From the NCBI RefSeq assembly GCF_000026105.1, contig NC_008027.1, positions 864,501-928,500 of the forward strand: DNA of 64,000 nucleotides. Reading direction: 5' to 3'. The stretch comes from Pseudomonas entomophila L48. GTDB taxonomy: Bacteria; Pseudomonadota; Gammaproteobacteria; Pseudomonadales; Pseudomonadaceae. Below, one piece after another: positions 44,420 through 53,321 of this stretch. Within the stretch, counting starts at the first letter, position 1. Each line of letters opens with the position of its first letter. The position numbers were made by a program, and so were the translations under genes. The notes below the pieces were generated by a model. That model made no database searches, had not been told where the DNA came from, and worked only from the letters and a program-made list of their open reading frames with translations.

Positions 44420-44623
44420 TTCAGACCTGGCTCACCCTTGCTGGGTGGGCCACCTCCTTAAAGCGAACGTGCCTGCTGAATGCTTCCAGGCATTAATGCC
44501 GTTCAGGGCGCAATGTGGTGGGGCTATCATCCATGACCGTCCGCCATCGACCCAATGCAGCCCTCGGACCTTTCGATTTAGAGTCAGCTTTGCTGCTTTC
44601 AGGGCGAACCCTAGAGAAAATAA

Positions 44624-44968
44624 CCTGGTTCTGCCGAACTTTGCGAAGCTTCGAGGTGTACGACGGGAGAGGTGCAGCGCCTATCAGATCGAGCGCCGCC
44701 CGCGCGGCGCATCGCGGATGAATCCGCTCCTACATTGGTTGCAACGTGGCCATGATAGATAGGCCATGGTTGTTCGCCTTGTTGGCACGACGCAATTTAT
44801 CGGCTGGCGCCGCCGCCCCACCTGGCTCAAGCCTTGCGTCAGGGCTGGCAACCATGGCCTCACAGGTGCGGCACGTTGCAATAGATGTAGGAGCGGATTC
44901 ATCCGCGATGCGCCGCGCGGGCGGCGCTCGATCTTGAGCGCGCTGCAAGGCGGACGGCGAGCACCTAG
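44624..44968. repeat. 345-bp direct repeat, copy 2
   Basis: Second copy (see 42921-43265). The inner 247-bp unit, 44687-44933, has perfect 48-bp terminal inverted repeats (outer ends GATCGAGCGCCGCCCGCGCG, inner ends ATGAATCCGCTCCTACA) around a 151-bp centre, which is the structure of a non-autonomous, MITE-like element. Confidence 0.9.
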
Positions 44969-45013
44969 TCGCCAACACGCGGTCAAAAGCCCTGCGCCCA
45001 AACACCTCGAGTG

Positions 45014-45052
45014 GGGGAAAAGGGGACGAATTTGAATGGCACTTATTTAGGT
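45014..45052. repeat. GGGGACGAATTTGAATGG repeat, copy 2
   Basis: AAAAGGGGACGAATTTGAAT followed by GGCACTTATTTAGG; the same family as 42836-42870. Confidence 0.65.
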
Positions 45053-45123
45053 GCATGTTCGGCTTTCGTTGCGCTCAATGCGATTGCCTGGGAGCCGGCG
45101 CACCGCCCCCAGGCACCGCATGC

Positions 45124-45393
45124 TCAGTGCCTCATTCCCAACTCGGCATCATCCATCAACGCCTTGGCCAGCGCGCTCAGGTAGTACGACGCCCAGAGCA
45201 GTTGCGGCTTTTCTTCCATGATCCCGGTGATGGTCAGGTCGCGCACGCAGCCCATCAGCTCCGAGGCTTGGTCGCGGGCGTGCTGGCAGGGGATGCCGGG
45301 TTCGATGCAGAACAGCGGGTCGGTTTGGCCTTCGCCCTGGTAGAACTTGGTTTTGCCTGCTGTGGTGTTGGAGGTGGTGTCGTCTGTGGTCAT
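45124..45393 (-). CDS. DUF3077-like small protein
   Basis: 89 residues from ATG 45393, with AGGGAG upstream. The pattern TKFYQGEGQTDPLFCIEPGIPCQHARDQASELMGCVRDLT followed by a helix (LLWASYYLSALAKALMDDAE) is that of the short DUF3077 proteins common in Pseudomonas. The function is unknown. It lies downstream of, and in the same direction as, the DUF6124-like gene, with a REP pair between them. Confidence 0.6.
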   Translation of the reverse strand: MTTDDTTSNTTAGKTKFYQGEGQTDPLFCIEPGIPCQHARDQASELMGCVRDLTITGIMEEKPQLLWASYYLSALAKALMDDAELGMRH

Positions 45394-45423
45394 TGTTTTT
45401 CTCCCTGAAGTGGTGGGGGCCTG

Positions 45424-45506
45424 GGCGGGCCCTTTCGCCAGCAAGGCTGGCTCCTACAGGTGAAACGCAGCCCCCGGTAGGAGCCGGCTTGCCGGCGAAC
45501 AGGGCC
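45424..45506. repeat. REP palindrome pair
   Basis: Inverted REP units (TTTCGCCAGCAAGGCTGGCT and TAGGAGCCGGCTTGCCGGCG) between the two small minus-strand genes. Confidence 0.82.
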
Positions 45507-45515
45507 GGGCGCGGC

Positions 45516-45758
45516 CTAATGCAGCGTCTGCGGAGCCTTGGGCATCTGCACCTGGATCAACGCCGACTCAAGCAGCACGCGCAGCGATTCGACTTCGTGG
45601 ATCGACGCCATCATCAGGATCGTGGCCGGTGATCTGGGCTGGGCGTGCACGGCCTGATGGGCCACGGTCAGCGCGCACAGGGCGTACTCGGTGGCCTGGA
45701 TGAGGGTGTCTTCAAGGGAGTGAGGGTTGTGGGGTGGATCGGGGACAATCTTAAGCAT
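45516..45758 (-). CDS. DUF6124-like small protein
   Basis: 80 residues from ATG 45758, with AGGAAAAA upstream. The sequence MLKIVPDPPHNPHSLEDTLIQATEYALCALTVAHQAV followed by SPATILMMASIHEVESLRVLLESAL is characteristic of the DUF6124 family of small helical Pseudomonas proteins, which often occur next to DUF3077 genes. No function is known to me. It has a long upstream leader (45760-45960). Confidence 0.6.
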   Translation of the reverse strand: MLKIVPDPPHNPHSLEDTLIQATEYALCALTVAHQAVHAQPRSPATILMMASIHEVESLRVLLESALIQVQMPKAPQTLH

Positions 45759-46300
45759 CGGTATTTTTCCTGAAGAAAGGGCCGACACCATCTGCTGTCA
45801 AACAAGAGGGTGGCAGCTGTGCATGGGTTGACAGACCGGCAGGAAAAAGCCAAAAAACCCGGCGCACACGAGGTGCCCCACACACAGCCGCCATAGAGCG
45901 CAAGCCATGAGGTTTTTTTCTGAGCGGCCTGTCAAAGCCGATCGCTGATTGTGCAGCGACCGCCCGAGACTAGAGGCCAACCCAGACCACCGCAATGGCT
46001 TAAAGGGCCTGGGAGTATGTTTGGGAAATGGACTACAGGAAAGGCGCTTAATCTGATTCTTTTCGCTCGCGTTAAAGCTCACAACGCGCTCAACAGCCCC
46101 CAGCATGGGATCAAACTTGTCGATACCCCCATCGCCAGGAGCCGTGCGGACGCTCACTTCGTCGGCGTATAGCCACCCCTGCCACCCTGCGCCAGACACC
46201 GTGATAGCGCTTGACCATCACCACAATAGCGAACGGTGGTTGTTCAAAAACCTGCGAAGTAGGACAATTATCGGCTTCACGTCCCAACCAGCGACCTTGC
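45759..46300. other. Gene-free region between the DUF6124-like gene and hemA
   Basis: About 540 bases. The left half (to about 45960) is the leader of the DUF6124-like gene on the minus strand and can be read in one frame as ...KNLMACALWRLCVGHLVCAGFFGFFLPVCQ, a string that I recall recurring before such genes in Pseudomonas; it may be a conserved RNA or leader and not a protein. The right half should contain the hemA promoter; TTGACC at about 46209 is a possible -35 element. No further gene is seen. Confidence 0.4.
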
Positions 46301-47578
46301 ATGGCCTTTCTTGCACTTGGTATTAACCATAAGACTGCCTCGGTAGACGTACGCGAGCGCGTGGCGTTTACCCCGGAGCAGCTGGTGGACGCCCTGCAGC
46401 AGCTGTGCCGACTGACCGCCAGCCGCGAGGCGGCGATCCTGTCGACCTGCAACCGCAGCGAGCTCTACATCGAGCAGGACCACATCGCCGCCGACGCCGT
46501 GCTGCAGTGGCTGGCCGACTACCACCAGTTGAGCCTCGACGAGCTGCGCGCCAGCGCCTACATCCACGAAGAGCACGACGCGGTCCGGCACATGATGCGC
46601 GTGGCCTCGGGCCTCGATTCGCTGGTGCTCGGTGAGCCGCAGATCCTCGGCCAGATGAAGTCGGCCTACGCCGTGGCCCGCGAGGCCGGCACCGTCGGCC
46701 CGCTGCTGGGGCGCCTGTTCCAGGCCACCTTCAGCGCCGCCAAGCAGGTGCGCACCGACACCGCCATCGGCGAGAACCCGGTGTCGGTGGCGTTCGCCGC
46801 AGTGAGCCTGGCCAAGCAGATCTTCTCCGACCTGGGCCGCAGCCAGGCGCTGCTGATCGGCGCTGGCGAGACCATCACTCTGGTCGCCCGCCACCTGCAC
46901 GAGCAGGGCGTGCGTCGTATCGTCGTCGCCAACCGCACCTTGGAGCGCGCCAGCATCCTGGCCGAGCAGTTCGGCGCCCATGCGGTGCTGCTGGCAGACA
47001 TTCCGCAAGAGCTGGCCAACAGCGACATCGTCATCAGTTCCACCGCCAGCCAGCTGCCAATCCTCGGCAAGGGCGCGGTGGAAAGCGCGCTGAAGCAGCG
47101 CCGGCACAAGCCGATCTTCATGGTCGACATCGCCGTACCGCGTGATATCGAGCCGCAGGTCGGCGAGCTGGACGACGTCTACCTCTATACCGTCGACGAC
47201 CTCCACGAAGTGGTGGCGGAAAACCTCAAGAGCCGCCAGGGCGCGGCCCAGGCCGCCGAAGAGCTGGTCTCGGCCGGCGCCGACGACTTCATGGTGCGCC
47301 TGCGCGAGCTGGCGGCGGTGGATGTGCTCAAGGCCTATCGCCAGCAAAGCGAGCGCCTGCGCGACGAAGAACTGCAAAAGGCCCTGCGCCTGCTGGGCAA
47401 CGGCGGCAACCCCGAGGACGTGCTGATGCAACTGGCCCGGGGCCTGACCAACAAACTCCTGCACGCCCCCAGCGTGCAACTGAAAAAGCTCTCTGCCGAA
47501 GGCCGCCTCGATGCGCTGGCCATGGCCCAGGAACTCTTCGCCCTTCACGAGGGCTCGACGGACAAAACCCCGCAATGA
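46301..47578 (+). CDS. hemA: Glutamyl-tRNA reductase
   Basis: 425 residues from ATG 46301 ([23 protein letters not shown]). Catalytic Cys in [11 protein letters not shown] (about residue 50), the tRNA/substrate part with [20 protein letters not shown] and the NADPH domain with [16 protein letters not shown]. It makes glutamate-1-semialdehyde, the first committed step of haem synthesis. It overlaps prfA by 4 bp (ATGA). Confidence 0.96.
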   Translation: MAFLALGINHKTASVDVRERVAFTPEQLVDALQQLCRLTASREAAILSTCNRSELYIEQDHIAADAVLQWLADYHQLSLDELRASAYIHEEHDAVRHMMRVASGLDSLVLGEPQILGQMKSAYAVAREAGTVGPLLGRLFQATFSAAKQVRTDTAIGENPVSVAFAAVSLAKQIFSDLGRSQALLIGAGETITLVARHLHEQGVRRIVVANRTLERASILAEQFGAHAVLLADIPQELANSDIVISSTASQLPILGKGAVESALKQRRHKPIFMVDIAVPRDIEPQVGELDDVYLYTVDDLHEVVAENLKSRQGAAQAAEELVSAGADDFMVRLRELAAVDVLKAYRQQSERLRDEELQKALRLLGNGGNPEDVLMQLARGLTNKLLHAPSVQLKKLSAEGRLDALAMAQELFALHEGSTDKTPQ

Positions 47579-48657
47579 AAGCGTCGCTGCTGAACAAACT
47601 GGACACGCTCCAGGACCGCTTCGAGGAACTCACCGCGCTGCTGGGTGATGCCGAAGTCATTTCCGACCAGACGCGCTTTCGCGCCTACTCCCGCGAGTAC
47701 GCCGAAGTCGAGCCGGTGATTGCCTGCTATGTAGGCTGGCGCAAGGTCCAGGACGACCTCGAGGGCGCCCAGGCGCTGCTCAAGGACGCCGACCCCGACC
47801 TGCGCGAGATGGCCGTGGAGGAAGTGCGCGAAGCCAAGGAGCAGCTGGTTGGCCTGGAGTCGCAGCTGCAGCGCATGCTGCTGCCCAAGGACCCCAACGA
47901 CGGGCGCAACGTGTTCCTGGAAATCCGCGCCGGCACCGGTGGCGACGAGGCGGCGATCTTCTCCGGCGACCTGTTCCGCATGTACTCGCGCTATGCCGAG
48001 AAACGCGGCTGGCGCCTGGAGATCCTGTCTGAAAACGAAGGTGAGCACGGCGGCTACAAGGAGATCATCGCCCGGGTCGAAGGCGACAGCGTCTACGGCA
48101 AGTTGAAGTTCGAGTCCGGCGCCCACCGCGTGCAGCGCGTGCCCGAGACCGAATCCCAGGGCCGTATCCACACTTCGGCGTGCACCGTGGCGGTACTGCC
48201 CGAGCCCGACGAGCAGGTGGCCATCGAGATCAACCCCGCCGACCTGCGGGTGGACACCTACCGCGCCTCCGGCGCCGGTGGCCAGCACGTCAACAAGACC
48301 GACTCGGCCATCCGCATCACTCACTTGCCCACCGGCATCGTGGTCGAGTGCCAGGAAGAGCGTTCGCAGCACAAGAACCGCGCCCGGGCCATGTCCTGGC
48401 TGTCGGCCAAGCTCAACGACATGCAGACCAGCGCCGCGCAGAACGCCATCGCCAGCGAGCGCAAGCTGCTGGTGGGTTCGGGTGACCGCTCCGAGCGCAT
48501 CCGCACCTACAACTATCCACAGGGCCGGGTCACCGACCACCGCATCAACCTGACGCTCTACTCGCTCGACGATATCCTCGCCGGTGGCGTGGACGCCGTG
48601 ATCGAGCCGTTGCTGGCCGAATACCAGGCCGATCAACTGGCCGCCCTGGGGGACTGA
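47575..48657 (+). CDS. prfA: Peptide chain release factor 1
   Basis: 360 residues. The class-I release factor GGQ motif is in [24 protein letters not shown] (about residues 227-250), and the PxT-type codon-recognition loop lies near [10 protein letters not shown] (about 186-195). It terminates translation at UAA and UAG. It is coupled to hemA by overlap and followed directly by prmC, whose product methylates the GGQ glutamine. Confidence 0.96.
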   Translation: MKASLLNKLDTLQDRFEELTALLGDAEVISDQTRFRAYSREYAEVEPVIACYVGWRKVQDDLEGAQALLKDADPDLREMAVEEVREAKEQLVGLESQLQRMLLPKDPNDGRNVFLEIRAGTGGDEAAIFSGDLFRMYSRYAEKRGWRLEILSENEGEHGGYKEIIARVEGDSVYGKLKFESGAHRVQRVPETESQGRIHTSACTVAVLPEPDEQVAIEINPADLRVDTYRASGAGGQHVNKTDSAIRITHLPTGIVVECQEERSQHKNRARAMSWLSAKLNDMQTSAAQNAIASERKLLVGSGDRSERIRTYNYPQGRVTDHRINLTLYSLDDILAGGVDAVIEPLLAEYQADQLAALGD

Positions 48658-49488
48658 ATGACCATCATCGCCAGCCTGCTGCGCAATGCGCAGCTGCCGG
48701 ATTCGCCGACCGAGCGGCTGGACGCCGAGCTGCTCCTGGCTGCTGCCCTGGGCAAGTCGCGCAGCTACCTGCACACCTGGCCCGAGCGCATCGTCAGCAG
48801 CGAGGCGGCCGAGCTGTTCGCCGGCTATCTCGAGCGCCGTCGCGCCGGTGAGCCGGTGGCCTACATCCTGGGCCAGCAGGGCTTCTGGAAGCTCGACCTG
48901 GAAGTGGCGCCGCATACGCTGATCCCGCGTCCGGACACCGAGCTGCTGGTGGAAACCGCGCTTGAACTGGTGCCGGCCAAGCCGGCCCGCGTGCTGGACC
49001 TGGGCACCGGCACCGGGGCCATCGCCCTGGCGCTGGCCAGCGAATGCCCGGCCTGGCAGGTGACCGCAGTGGACCGCATCGAAGAGGCCGTGGCCCTGGC
49101 TGAGCGCAACCGCCAGCGCCTGGGCCTGGGCAACGTCCAGGTGCGTGCCAGCCACTGGTATGACGCCCTCGAAGGCGAGCACTTCGACCTGATCCTCAGC
49201 AACCCCCCCTATATCCGCGCCGCCGACCCACACCTGGTGGCCGGTGACGTGCGCTTCGAACCCAGCAGTGCCCTGGTGGCCGGTGAAGACGGGCTGGACG
49301 ACCTGCGCGTGATCGTCGCCCAGGCCCCGCAACACCTGCTGCCTGGCGGCTGGCTGCTGCTTGAACATGGTTACGATCAGGCTCCCGCAGTGCGCGAGCT
49401 GCTGAGCGCCGGCGGCTTCGTCGACGTGGCCAGCCGCGTCGACCTGGGCGGCCATGAACGTATCAGCCTGGGGCGCCTGCCATGTTAA
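48658..49488 (+). CDS. prmC: Release factor glutamine methyltransferase
   Basis: 276 residues. N-terminal helical domain (YLHTWPERIV, GEPVAYILGQQGFWKLDLEVAPHTLIPRPDTELLVE), SAM site VLDLGTGTGAIALALA and catalytic NPPYI (about residues 182-186). It methylates the Gln of the GGQ motif in RF1 and RF2. It starts immediately after the prfA stop and overlaps moeB by 7 bp. Confidence 0.95.
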   Translation: MTIIASLLRNAQLPDSPTERLDAELLLAAALGKSRSYLHTWPERIVSSEAAELFAGYLERRRAGEPVAYILGQQGFWKLDLEVAPHTLIPRPDTELLVETALELVPAKPARVLDLGTGTGAIALALASECPAWQVTAVDRIEEAVALAERNRQRLGLGNVQVRASHWYDALEGEHFDLILSNPPYIRAADPHLVAGDVRFEPSSALVAGEDGLDDLRVIVAQAPQHLLPGGWLLLEHGYDQAPAVRELLSAGGFVDVASRVDLGGHERISLGRLPC

Positions 49489-50237
49489 GCGACCAGGAGC
49501 TGCTGCGTTATAGCCGCCAGATCCTGCTGTCGCAGGTGGATATCGACGGCCAGCTGCGCCTGAAGCACGGCAAGGCCCTGGTGATCGGCCTGGGCGGCCT
49601 GGGCTCGCCAGTGGCGCTGTACCTGGCCGCGGCCGGCGTCGGCGAATTGCACCTGGCCGACTTCGACACGGTCGACCTGACCAACCTGCAGCGCCAGGTC
49701 ATCCACGACAGCGACAGCGTCGGCATGAGCAAGGTCGACTCGGCGATCAAGCGCCTGCAAGCGATCAACCCCGAAATTGCGCTAGTCGCCCATCGCCAGG
49801 CGCTGGACGAGGATTCGCTGGCTGCAGCGGTGGCCGCCGTCGACGTGGTGCTGGACTGCTCCGACAACTTCACTACCCGCGAAGCGGTAAACGCCGCCTG
49901 TGTGGTGGCTGGCAAGCCCCTGGTCAGCGGCGCGGCGATTCGCCTCGAAGGCCAGCTGTCGGTGTTCGACACCCGTCGCGACACCAGCCCTTGCTACCAC
50001 TGCCTGTACGGCCATGGCAGCGAGGCCGAGTTGACCTGCAGCGAAGCCGGCGTGCTTGGCCCGTTGGTCGGTCTGGTCGGCAGCCTGCAGGCGCTCGAGG
50101 CGCTGAAGCTGCTGGCGGGCTTCGGTGAGCCGCTGGTAGGGCGGCTGTTGCTGATCGACGCGCTGGGCACGCGCATGCGCGAGCTGCGGGTCAAGCGCGA
50201 TCCGGCCTGCGCCGTGTGTGGCAACCGTCATGAATGA
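49482..50237 (+). CDS. moeB: Molybdopterin-synthase adenylyltransferase (ThiF/MoeB/HesA family)
   Basis: 251 residues. N-terminal [46 protein letters not shown] contains the nucleotide-binding glycine loop. Zn-binding Cys pairs are seen as CYHCLYG (about 168-174) and CAVCG near the C-terminus. It activates the C-terminus of the small molybdopterin-synthase subunit or a related sulfur carrier. It overlaps prmC and murI. Confidence 0.9.
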   Translation: MLSDQELLRYSRQILLSQVDIDGQLRLKHGKALVIGLGGLGSPVALYLAAAGVGELHLADFDTVDLTNLQRQVIHDSDSVGMSKVDSAIKRLQAINPEIALVAHRQALDEDSLAAAVAAVDVVLDCSDNFTTREAVNAACVVAGKPLVSGAAIRLEGQLSVFDTRRDTSPCYHCLYGHGSEAELTCSEAGVLGPLVGLVGSLQALEALKLLAGFGEPLVGRLLLIDALGTRMRELRVKRDPACAVCGNRHE

Positions 50238-51027
50238 GCGTTCGGCGCCGATTGGCGTGATGGACTCGGGCGTCGGCGGCCTTTCCGTGCTGGCCGAGAT
50301 CCAGCGCCTGCTGCCCAACGAAACGCTGCTGTATGTGGCCGATAGCGGGCATGTGCCGTATGGCGAGAAGTCGCCCGACTATATTCGCCAGCGCTTGCGG
50401 CATATCGCCGGCTTCCTGCGCGAGCAGGGCGCCAAGGCCATGGTGCTGGCCTGCAACACGGCCACCGTGGCCACCGTCGCCGATCTGCGGGCGCTGTATC
50501 CGGACTGGCCGTTGGTCGGGATGGAACCTGCGGTCAAGCCGGCGGCGGCGGCGACCCGTTCCGGGGTGGTCGGCGTACTGGCTACCACCGGCACCTTGCA
50601 GAGTGCCAAGTTCGCCGCCTTGCTCGACCGTTTTGCCAGCGACGTGCGGGTGATCACCCAACCGTGCCCTGGGTTGGTCGAGTGCATCGAGGCCGGCGAT
50701 CTCACCAGTCCGGCGCTGCGTCAACTGCTGGCGGGCTATGTGCAGCCGTTATTGGCGCAGGGGTGCGACACCTTGATCCTCGGCTGCACCCACTATCCCT
50801 TCCTGCGCCCGATGCTCGCGGACATGGTCCCGGCGGACGTGGCGATCATCGACACCGGCGCCGCCGTGGCGCGGCAGCTGCAACGCCTGCTGGGCGAGCG
50901 CGACCTGCTGGCCGACGGGCCAGCGCGGGAAACCGCATTCTGGACCAGCGCCGATCCGGACAGCCTGAAGAAAATCCTGCCCATGCTGTGGATGCAATCT
51001 GATCGTGTGCAAAGCTTCCCGCTCTGA
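50230..51027 (+). CDS. murI: Glutamate racemase
   Basis: 265 residues from ATG 50230, which overlaps the moeB end by 8 bp. Substrate motif [17 protein letters not shown], first catalytic Cys in [12 protein letters not shown] (about residue 77) and second in [15 protein letters not shown] (about residue 189). It supplies D-glutamate for peptidoglycan. It is the last gene of the hemA-prfA-prmC-moeB-murI run. Confidence 0.95.
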   Translation: MNERSAPIGVMDSGVGGLSVLAEIQRLLPNETLLYVADSGHVPYGEKSPDYIRQRLRHIAGFLREQGAKAMVLACNTATVATVADLRALYPDWPLVGMEPAVKPAAAATRSGVVGVLATTGTLQSAKFAALLDRFASDVRVITQPCPGLVECIEAGDLTSPALRQLLAGYVQPLLAQGCDTLILGCTHYPFLRPMLADMVPADVAIIDTGAAVARQLQRLLGERDLLADGPARETAFWTSADPDSLKKILPMLWMQSDRVQSFPL

Positions 51028-51061
51028 ACGCTTGCGTCGATGCCTTGGCCCCGTGCGGCCT

Positions 51062-51137
51062 CTGTAGGAGCGGCTTTAGCCGCGATCACACCAGACACCG
51101 CGTCGCCTGCATCGCGGCTGAAGCCGCTCCTACAGAG
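51062..51137. repeat. REP palindrome pair
   Basis: Inverted arms TGTAGGAGCGGCTTTAGCCG and complement (51110-51137), in the gap between the convergent murI and SDR genes. Confidence 0.85.
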
Positions 51138-51159
51138 GACCCTGCGTAGCCAGTCCAGG

Positions 51160-51846
51160 TTAGCGTGGAAGCGGCCATAGATGGCTCAGGCACATGGGCT
51201 CGAGTACCAGTTCCGGTTGGCGTTGGTCCAGGCGCGACACCAGTTCGAGCGCCGCAGTCTGTGCTGTCCATTCCTCCGGGACTACCTGGGCGAGGGTTGC
51301 GGATTGTGGTGCCACCACGGTCAGGTCGATACCCTCGGCCTTCAACGGGGTGCGTTGTTCACGCAACCATTGCGGCAGGCTATTGCGAGCGTCTGGAGGT
51401 TGCCGGGGGTCGAACAGCTGCTGGGCGGAGTAACGGCTGAGGATTGCCATCACTTGGGGCTTCTCACCATTGGCCAGCAACGGCCGGGCGCCAGCGAGGG
51501 CATGCTCGGTGGCGCGCAGGTTGCTGCTGACGATCATCTCGAACAGGTCGGTGTCTGGTGTGTCGTCGGCGAGGTAGTCACAAACCCCGGCGTTGACGAT
51601 CAAACCGTCGAGCCTACCCCATTGGCGATGTAGCTGCCGGCTGGCGGCTTCAGCCTGAGTCAGGTCTTGAATCTGATCAGGCAGGCGCAGCAGGCGATCG
51701 CCATGGCGTTCTGCAATTGCGTTGAGTTCCTGGCTTTCCCTGCCACTGGTTGCGACCCGGTGCCCCTGTTCGAGCAAACGTTCCACCAGGGCCAGCCCAA
51801 GTCCTTGGCTGGCCCCTGTCACCCAGAAACTGCGCGTAATGCTCAA
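51160..51846 (-). CDS. SDR-family NAD(P)-binding protein, atypical active site
   Basis: 228 residues. Rossmann cofactor motif TGASQGLGLALVERL (about residues 10-24), NAG-type motif LIVNAGVCDYL and a Ser-Tyr pair in LSRYSAQQLF, but the Lys of the usual YxxxK is absent (YSAQQ). This may mean a changed or lost oxidoreductase activity. Its ATG overlaps the phrB stop by 4 bp, so it is co-translated with the photolyase. Confidence 0.8.
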   Translation of the reverse strand: MSITRSFWVTGASQGLGLALVERLLEQGHRVATSGRESQELNAIAERHGDRLLRLPDQIQDLTQAEAASRQLHRQWGRLDGLIVNAGVCDYLADDTPDTDLFEMIVSSNLRATEHALAGARPLLANGEKPQVMAILSRYSAQQLFDPRQPPDARNSLPQWLREQRTPLKAEGIDLTVVAPQSATLAQVVPEEWTAQTAALELVSRLDQRQPELVLEPMCLSHLWPLPR

Positions 51847-53297
51847 GATGTTCCCCTCTGGTTCTGCCAGGTGGACAGCCCCTTGAAGGCGTCCAGTGCA
51901 CGCTGGCGACTGCTGTCGAGATCGACGATCGGACTCGTGTAGTTGCTTGAGTAATTATTAGTAACAAATAGATCAGCAGATTTCACCGGTCGATGAATCG
52001 TTTTTTCGTCCATTGCCTGCAGTTCAGGCAGCCATTGGCGAATGAAGGTTCCCTTCGGGTCGAAGCGTTGTGACTGGGTCGTCGGATTGAAGATCCGGAA
52101 GTAGGGCACCGCGTCCGTTCCGGTCGAGGCACTCCACTGCCAGCCGCCGTTGTTGGCGGCCAGGTCGCCGTCGATCAGGTGGCGCATGAAATGACGCTCG
52201 CCTTCGCGCCAGTCGATCAGCAGGTTCTTGCTGAGGAACATGGCGACGATCATGCGCAGGCGGTTGTGCATCCACCCGGTTTCCAATAGCTGGCGCATGG
52301 CGGCATCGATGATCGGAAAGCCGGTACGGCCCTGCTTCCAGGCTTCCAGGTCGTCAGGCGCGTTGCGCCAGGGCAGGGCCTCGGTGTGCACACGGAACGC
52401 GCGATGCCGCGAGACCTGTGGATAACCCACCAGGATGTGTTTGTAGAACTCCCGCCACAGCAGTTCGTTCACCCAGGTCTGCACACCGGCGTTACCGCTG
52501 TCGAATTCGCCGTGGTTGCTGGCCAGTGCCGCGTGCAGGCATTGGCGTGGCGAGATGACGCCGGCCGCCAGGTAGGGCGAGAGCTGGCTGGTGCCGGCCT
52601 TGGCGGGCAGGTCGCGCAGTTGCGGGTAGTCTTCGACGGTTTCGTCGATGAAGCGCGACAGCCGCCGCTGGGCCTCTTCTTCCCCGGCCGGCCAATGGTC
52701 GCGCAGGGATTGTGGGGGGATGGCGAAGCCATCGATCTGTTCCGGGATGGGATCGCTGGCGATGTCGAGAGGGGCTTGGCGCTTCGGTCGTTGTGCTCGC
52801 GCGGGCAGGCTGCGGTGCAGGTGTTCGAGGCAGACGCGCTTGAACTGGCTGAATACCTGGAAGTACTGGCCGCCACGGGTCAGCACGCTGCCCGGCTTGA
52901 ACAGCAACTGGTCGAGATGCGTGTGGGTGGCGACACCGGACTGTTCCAGCAGGGCGCGAGCCGCGCTGTCGCGCAGGGTTTCATTGACACCGTACTCTTC
53001 GTTCCAGTGCACGGTGCCGATTTGGTGCTCACGGCAGGCTTCGAGCAGCACCTGGGGCACTTCGCGCCAGGTGTCGGTGGTGCGCACCAGCAGAGGTATG
53101 TTCAAGGCCTCCAGCGCCTGGCTCAGCAGGCGCAGGTTACGTAGCCAGAAGTCCACCTTGCAGGCGGCGTCGTCATGGCGTTGCCACTGGCCGGGGCTGG
53201 CAATCCAGAGTGCCACGGCCGGGCCACCCTGGCAGGCGGCTGAGAGCGCGGTGTTGTCGTCGATGCGCAGGTCGCTGCGCAGCCAGATCAGTTGCAT
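51843..53297 (-). CDS. phrB: Deoxyribodipyrimidine photolyase
   Basis: 484 residues from ATG 53297 (MQLIWLRSDLRIDDNTALS); ATG 53303 adds two residues. N-terminal alpha/beta antenna domain (about 1-130) and C-terminal FAD domain with WVNELLWREFYKHIL, GRTGFPIIDAAMRQLLETGWMHNRLRMIVAMFLSKNLLIDWR and the GGWQWSASTGTDA segment. It repairs cyclobutane pyrimidine dimers with light. It lies between the MerR/LitR-like regulator and the SDR gene. Confidence 0.95.
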   Translation of the reverse strand: MQLIWLRSDLRIDDNTALSAACQGGPAVALWIASPGQWQRHDDAACKVDFWLRNLRLLSQALEALNIPLLVRTTDTWREVPQVLLEACREHQIGTVHWNEEYGVNETLRDSAARALLEQSGVATHTHLDQLLFKPGSVLTRGGQYFQVFSQFKRVCLEHLHRSLPARAQRPKRQAPLDIASDPIPEQIDGFAIPPQSLRDHWPAGEEEAQRRLSRFIDETVEDYPQLRDLPAKAGTSQLSPYLAAGVISPRQCLHAALASNHGEFDSGNAGVQTWVNELLWREFYKHILVGYPQVSRHRAFRVHTEALPWRNAPDDLEAWKQGRTGFPIIDAAMRQLLETGWMHNRLRMIVAMFLSKNLLIDWREGERHFMRHLIDGDLAANNGGWQWSASTGTDAVPYFRIFNPTTQSQRFDPKGTFIRQWLPELQAMDEKTIHRPVKSADLFVTNNYSSNYTSPIVDLDSSRQRALDAFKGLSTWQNQRGTS

Positions 53298-53321
53298 GGG
53301 CATCAGGCCTGTGGTGGTCGG

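Noticed and set aside
42981..45056. Several 60-105-codon frames in the 345-bp repeats
   Set aside because: They are translations of inverted repeat arms and occur identically in both copies on both strands.
45798..46199. 133-codon minus-strand frame upstream of the DUF6124-like gene
   Set aside because: No ribosome-binding site and odd composition; treated as a leader or RNA element and not as a gene.
31059..46300. Integrase- or phage-borne island
   Set aside because: No integrase, transposase, tRNA attachment site or phage structural gene other than the T6SS hcp/vgrG; tRNA-Gln is 3 kb away inside the core operon.
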